A stretch of DNA of 64,000 nt from the NCBI GenBank assembly GCA_042091375.1, contig JBELHO010000003.1, positions 1 to 64,000 on the forward strand, given 5' to 3'. This document shows positions 60,642-64,000 of the stretch, piece by piece; positions within the stretch are counted from its first letter, which is position 1, and each line of letters opens with the position of its first letter. The notes beneath the pieces were generated by a model. It was not told where the DNA came from, made no database searches, and saw only the letters and a program-made list of their open reading frames with translations. The DNA is from JBELHO01 sp042091375 (GTDB lineage: Bacteria; Pseudomonadota; Gammaproteobacteria; Enterobacterales; Alteromonadaceae). The position numbers and the translations under genes are program-made.

Positions 60642-61985
60642 ATGTCAAATAAAAAAAATATGACTAAGCAAATTGTGCAAGTAAAAAACCGTGTTACTGA
60701 AGTCATCAATTTAGCCAAGGCTTTGGGTGCTGACGATGCAGAAGTTGCCATGAGTCGACAACAAGGCCTAAGTGTTAGCACCCGTTTAGGAGAAGTTGAA
60801 ACAGTTGAGTTTACCAATGATGGCGCTCTGGGGATCACTGTCTATAAGGAAGGGCGCAAAGGCAGTGCTTCAACGGCAGATTTATCGGAACAAGCATTAC
60901 AACAAGCCCTCAATGCAGCGATTAATATTGCTAAATACACCTCTGTTGATCCGTATTCAGGTCTGGCAGACAAATCAATGCTAGCAATGCAACCTGATGA
61001 TCTCGATCTTTATCATCCGCAAAATTTATCTACCGAACAAGCCATTGCCATGGCAAAAAATTGTGAAGACACCGCTTTACAGACTGATCCGCGTATTACT
61101 AATTCAGATGGGGCAACATTAGCCAGTTTTGAAGGCTTTAAAGTATACGGTAACACCTCTGGGCAATTGGTTGCCTATCCGAGTACACGCCATAGTTTGA
61201 GTTGTGTGATGATCGCTACCGACAAAGACGATATGCAAAGAGATTATGCTTATACCGTCAATCGAGATTTTAATGACATGACAGCCGCACAGATCATAGG
61301 TGAGCAAGCTGCTAATGAAGCAATATCTCGGTTGCATGCACGCAAATTAACTACTAGAAAAGTGCCGGTAATGTTTCGAGCTGATATTGCTAACACTATT
61401 TTTGGCCACTTAATTGCCGCAATAAGTGGTGGAAACTTATATCGTAAATCTTCATTTTTACTTGATGCGCTGGGTAAGACAATATTTCCCGAGTTTTTAA
61501 CTATTGATGAACGGCCACATATAAAAAAAGCCTTAGCGAGTAGCGCCTTTGATAGTGAGGGGGTTGCGACTAAAAATAGAACTATTATTCAATCGGGTTG
61601 TTTACAAAATTACTTACTGACCAGTTATTCAGCACGTAAACTGGGTCTGACTTCAACGGGTCATGCTGGCGGCATTCACAATTGGCTGGTTGGTGCTAAT
61701 GGTGGTGATTTTCATGACATGCTCAAGCAACTTGGCACTGGACTTTTGGTGACTGAATTAATGGGACAGGGAGTGAATATTGTCAATGGCGACTATTCAA
61801 GAGGTGCAGCAGGTTTTTGGGTTGAGAATGGACAAATAGCCTATCCGGTAGCAGAGATCACCATTGCTGGAAATTTGGCTGAGATGTTCCGTGGTTTAAT
61901 TGCGGTTGGCAGTGATACCGATATGAAAGGAAGTATACAAACAGGCTCGATAATTATAAATGAAATGCAGATCGCAGGTAATTAG
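60642..61985 (+). CDS. pmbA: Metalloprotease subunit PmbA/TldE
   Basis: The partner of TldD degrades peptides and matures some microcins and antitoxins. Family segments are AEVAMSRQQGLSVSTRLGEV, STGHAGGIHNWLVGANGGD and VNGDYSRGAAGFWVENG. TldE itself lacks the zinc motif, which TldD supplies. I start at the ATG at 60642 (MSNKKN); a TTG at 60630 is possible and no strong ribosome site is seen. Confidence 0.95.
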   Translation: MSNKKNMTKQIVQVKNRVTEVINLAKALGADDAEVAMSRQQGLSVSTRLGEVETVEFTNDGALGITVYKEGRKGSASTADLSEQALQQALNAAINIAKYTSVDPYSGLADKSMLAMQPDDLDLYHPQNLSTEQAIAMAKNCEDTALQTDPRITNSDGATLASFEGFKVYGNTSGQLVAYPSTRHSLSCVMIATDKDDMQRDYAYTVNRDFNDMTAAQIIGEQAANEAISRLHARKLTTRKVPVMFRADIANTIFGHLIAAISGGNLYRKSSFLLDALGKTIFPEFLTIDERPHIKKALASSAFDSEGVATKNRTIIQSGCLQNYLLTSYSARKLGLTSTGHAGGIHNWLVGANGGDFHDMLKQLGTGLLVTELMGQGVNIVNGDYSRGAAGFWVENGQIAYPVAEITIAGNLAEMFRGLIAVGSDTDMKGSIQTGSIIINEMQIAGN

Positions 61986-62029
61986 CACCAGCTTTATTAA
62001 TGACTGAATAATTGCCGATAACAAAATGG

Positions 62030-63388
62030 TTAACCCAATAAAAGCGTGGCCGTGCCAAGAAAAGCAAAAATTCCAACTACGTCAGTGATTGTTGTTAAAA
62101 TCACACTACCGGCTAGAGCCGGATCAATATTAATGCGTTTTAAGAATAGCGGAATAGTGACACCCGCTAAACCGGCGGCAGTCATGTTCATTAACATGGC
62201 AAACGCAATAATAGCGCCAAGCGTGAGGTCCTGCTTCCACAAAGCAATAACAGCGGCAATTAACAGTGCCCAAATAATGCCATTAAAGAAACCGACAGCT
62301 AATTCTTTGAAAAGAATTAGGCGAGAATTACTTTCACCAATGTGACCCAGAGCCATTCCTCGAATGACCAAGGTTAAGGTTTGATTACCTGCAACACCTC
62401 CCATGCTAGGCACTAGGGTATTAAGTATAGCAAGAATAGCTAGTTGCCCTAAAATATCTTCAAAAAGACTTGATACAGCTACTGCCATTAAGGCGGTGAT
62501 CAAGTTCACTCCTAACCACAAAGAGCGTTGCTGAGTACTCTTGATCACGGGTGCAAAAGTATCGGCTTCATCATCTAAACCAGCCATACTCATCATCGAA
62601 TGCTCTGCATCTTCTCTAATAATATCGACGACATCATCAATGGTAATACGGCCAAGAAGACGACCATTGTCATCAATGACAGGGGCAGAAAACCAATCAT
62701 AACGTTCGAATAATTGCGCTACTTCATTTTCAGGTAGTTCCGCGTGTATTGCTTCTATTTGATCATCAATCAAGTGGGAAACTATCATCTCTGGCTTTGC
62801 TGTGACTATGCTTGACAATGATACTGAGCCTATGAAGAAGTCTTTTCGATCAACTACATAAAAGAAATCAGTGGCTTCAGGTAACTGACCCTTTAAACGC
62901 AAGTAGCGAAGCACAACATCAACAGACACATCAGGCCGAATGGTGATAGTATCGGTATTCATTATACCACCGGCGGTATCTTCCTCATAAGACAATGCAG
63001 TTTCCACCCGGCTGCGATCTTGAGAATCCATTGATTTGAGCACTTGCTGGTAAACACTATCAGGGAGGGTTCGCAATACTTCAGCCAAATCATCTACATC
63101 CATGCCTTCAACGACAGAGGCTAATTTTTCAGGGCGAATATTTTTTAATATCCCCTTGCGAACTTCCTCATTGAGTTCTTCTAGCACCTCACCGTGATTG
63201 TCAGGATCAATGAGTTGCCATAAAACACTGCGACTTTTGCGAGGAGATGATTCGAGAATAAGAGCTAGATCATAGGCAGGCATGTCTTGTAAAAGTTTAC
63301 GGACATAAACAAACATACCGCTACCAAGTGCTTCATAGACTTGACCTAAGCGTTGTTGGTTGTGTTCTTGATCTGAAGTGTCCGGCAT
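62030..63388 (-). CDS. mgtE: Magnesium transporter MgtE
   Basis: The 452-residue protein has the MgtE order: N-terminal superhelical domain (residues 1-125), two CBS domains (about 130-255; TADGIM-type turn DTAGGIMNTDTITI), a connecting helix, and five membrane helices with PSMGGVAGNQTLTLVIRG. Cytosolic Mg2+ bound to these domains closes the channel. It lies downstream of ptsO, and its leader can fold in an unusual way. Confidence 0.95.
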   Translation of the reverse strand: MPDTSDQEHNQQRLGQVYEALGSGMFVYVRKLLQDMPAYDLALILESSPRKSRSVLWQLIDPDNHGEVLEELNEEVRKGILKNIRPEKLASVVEGMDVDDLAEVLRTLPDSVYQQVLKSMDSQDRSRVETALSYEEDTAGGIMNTDTITIRPDVSVDVVLRYLRLKGQLPEATDFFYVVDRKDFFIGSVSLSSIVTAKPEMIVSHLIDDQIEAIHAELPENEVAQLFERYDWFSAPVIDDNGRLLGRITIDDVVDIIREDAEHSMMSMAGLDDEADTFAPVIKSTQQRSLWLGVNLITALMAVAVSSLFEDILGQLAILAILNTLVPSMGGVAGNQTLTLVIRGMALGHIGESNSRLILFKELAVGFFNGIIWALLIAAVIALWKQDLTLGAIIAFAMLMNMTAAGLAGVTIPLFLKRINIDPALAGSVILTTITDVVGIFAFLGTATLLLG

Positions 63389-63482
63389 TTCGTTTGTCCT
63401 GTGCCGTTAAAAAACCATGTTGGAAAACAAAATAACTGTTTTTTATCTTGGTACATCAGATAAAAACTTATCAGTATGCACG

Positions 63483-63516
63483 CTGACAATTATCTTGCTG
63501 TTGTCAGTTGATAATT
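63483..63516 (-). other. Pseudoknot-capable element in mgtE leader
   Basis: CTGACAA (63483-63489) pairs with TTGTCAG (63501-63507), and TTATC (63490-63494) pairs with GATAA (63510-63514). The interleaved order fits an H-type pseudoknot about 100-130 bases before mgtE. It matches no Mg2+ riboswitch that I recognise. Confidence 0.35.
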
Positions 63517-63605
63517 CTATCTTAAATTTACAGTTTTATCAGCTTTTTTATTGAGTTATCTTAGGTTTGTCGAACTAAATAGCGCCTGTACAAAGCACCA
63601 AATAA

Positions 63606-63881
63606 TTACTCTCCCTCATCAAACTTATTTCCAAAAAGTTGACAGATAGCTTGTAATGCTTGCTTGGCATCAATACCCTCAGTTAAGACGGTAACGCTTT
63701 TGCCTTGACTGCCAGCTAACAACAACAAACCAATAATACTGCTGGCATCAACTCTTTTATCATTGAGTTCTATGGTTATTTTGGCTTTGAACTGTTGACT
63801 TAATTGCGCTAATTTTGTCGCCGCTCGTGCGTGTAATCCCAACTTGTTAGAGATCACAATGGTGCGTTTAAGTGATGTCAT
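63606..63881 (-). CDS. ptsO: Phosphocarrier protein NPr (PtsO)
   Basis: The 91-residue HPr-family protein has the phospho-His at residue 17 (KLGLHARAATKL). NPr relays phosphate between EI-Ntr and PtsN in the nitrogen PTS. The position right after rapZ (25-base gap) identifies it as NPr rather than sugar HPr. The rest of the rpoN-ptsN-rapZ cluster presumably lies right of the window. Confidence 0.93.
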   Translation of the reverse strand: MTSLKRTIVISNKLGLHARAATKLAQLSQQFKAKITIELNDKRVDASSIIGLLLLAGSQGKSVTVLTEGIDAKQALQAICQLFGNKFDEGE

Positions 63882-63906
63882 TGTTTAAATATCCACTGTA
63901 TAGACT

Positions 63907-64000
63907 TTATGTACCGGAAATTTCTAAGTCGCGGTGACGGCTTTGAACGTCAGGTCTATCTTTACGTAAATTGTTAGCCAAAAATTCAGCGATGTAAACG
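63907..64000 (-). CDS. rapZ: RNase adapter RapZ, C-terminal end (partial)
   Basis: The minus strand from the window edge reads 30 codons ending VQSRHRDLEISGT and a TAA stop at 63909-63907. The fragment VYIAEFLANNL and QSRHRDLE match the RapZ C-terminus, the RNA-binding end. RapZ directs RNase E cleavage of GlmZ RNA to control glucosamine-6-phosphate synthesis. The rest lies beyond 64000. Confidence 0.85.
   Translation of the reverse strand, partial: VYIAEFLANNLRKDRPDVQSRHRDLEISGT

Overview
The window is an A+T-rich chromosomal segment of a gammaproteobacterium, most likely an Alteromonadales member of the Colwelliaceae type (Colwellia or Thalassotalea). The reasons are its E. coli-like gene neighbourhoods (ntrC-ntrB-glnA with typA; yihY-dtd-yiiD; ftsN-hslVU; priA with rpmE; darP with pmbA; rapZ-ptsO), an ArcA regulator beside a separate HPt protein as in Shewanella, a FabY-type ketoacyl synthase, and many two-component and c-di-GMP proteins. 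I see no prophage, insertion sequence, CRISPR array or tRNA. This is core chromosome with small lineage-specific inserts.

Layout. Positions 1-330 look like the worn tail of an rRNA operon: a decayed 5S-like stretch, a repeated terminator-flanking segment and a strong terminator. Then come epmA, a MerC-like membrane protein behind a Zur-like box, and the nitrogen block ntrC-ntrB-DUF4124-glnA with sigma-54 and NtrC sites. typA, two small unknown ORFs, a DUF2959 lipoprotein pair, yihY-dtd-yiiD and a few small genes follow. Positions 14.6-17.1 kb hold nfeD with two tandem SPFH genes. Positions 17.3-22.7 kb hold the histidine utilisation genes (hutUH, hutC, hutI) with HutC operators. After rraA, a GGDEF/EAL protein and a chemoreceptor come hslUV, ftsN, priA and rpmE. 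Positions 33-38 kb hold lipoprotein and hypothetical genes, a TRIC channel, a CbiB-like protein, mtnN and DUF2726. Positions 38.4-42.6 kb hold a YIP1-macA-macB export operon. The rest is dut, a GlxA-type regulator divergent from fabY, an SBP gene, gltBD, folE2, hptA/arcA plus a sensor kinase, rsmC, darP, pmbA, mgtE, ptsO and the 3' end of rapZ.

How the genes work together. Nitrogen assimilation dominates: GlnA and GltBD form the GS-GOGAT cycle, NtrBC senses nitrogen state, the hut genes release glutamate precursors and nitrogen from histidine, and rapZ-ptsO suggests the rpoN/PTS-Ntr cluster lies just beyond the right edge. A second theme is envelope maintenance: NfeD/SPFH scaffolds, YIP1-MacAB, FtsN, DUF2959 and TM2-like proteins.

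The most notable unexplained signal is an identical 17-bp palindrome, TTGACATAATATGTCAA. It is found only in front of nfeD-SPFH-SPFH and in front of YIP1-macAB, each time overlapping a TTGACA -35-like element and followed 6-7 bases later by TAGTTT. It suggests one unidentified regulator controlling a membrane-integrity regulon. Other points worth a look are the Zur-like box before the MerC homologue, the hptA-arcA-kinase cluster, a 33-bp near-palindrome at the mtnN promoter, and a pseudoknot-capable leader of mgtE.
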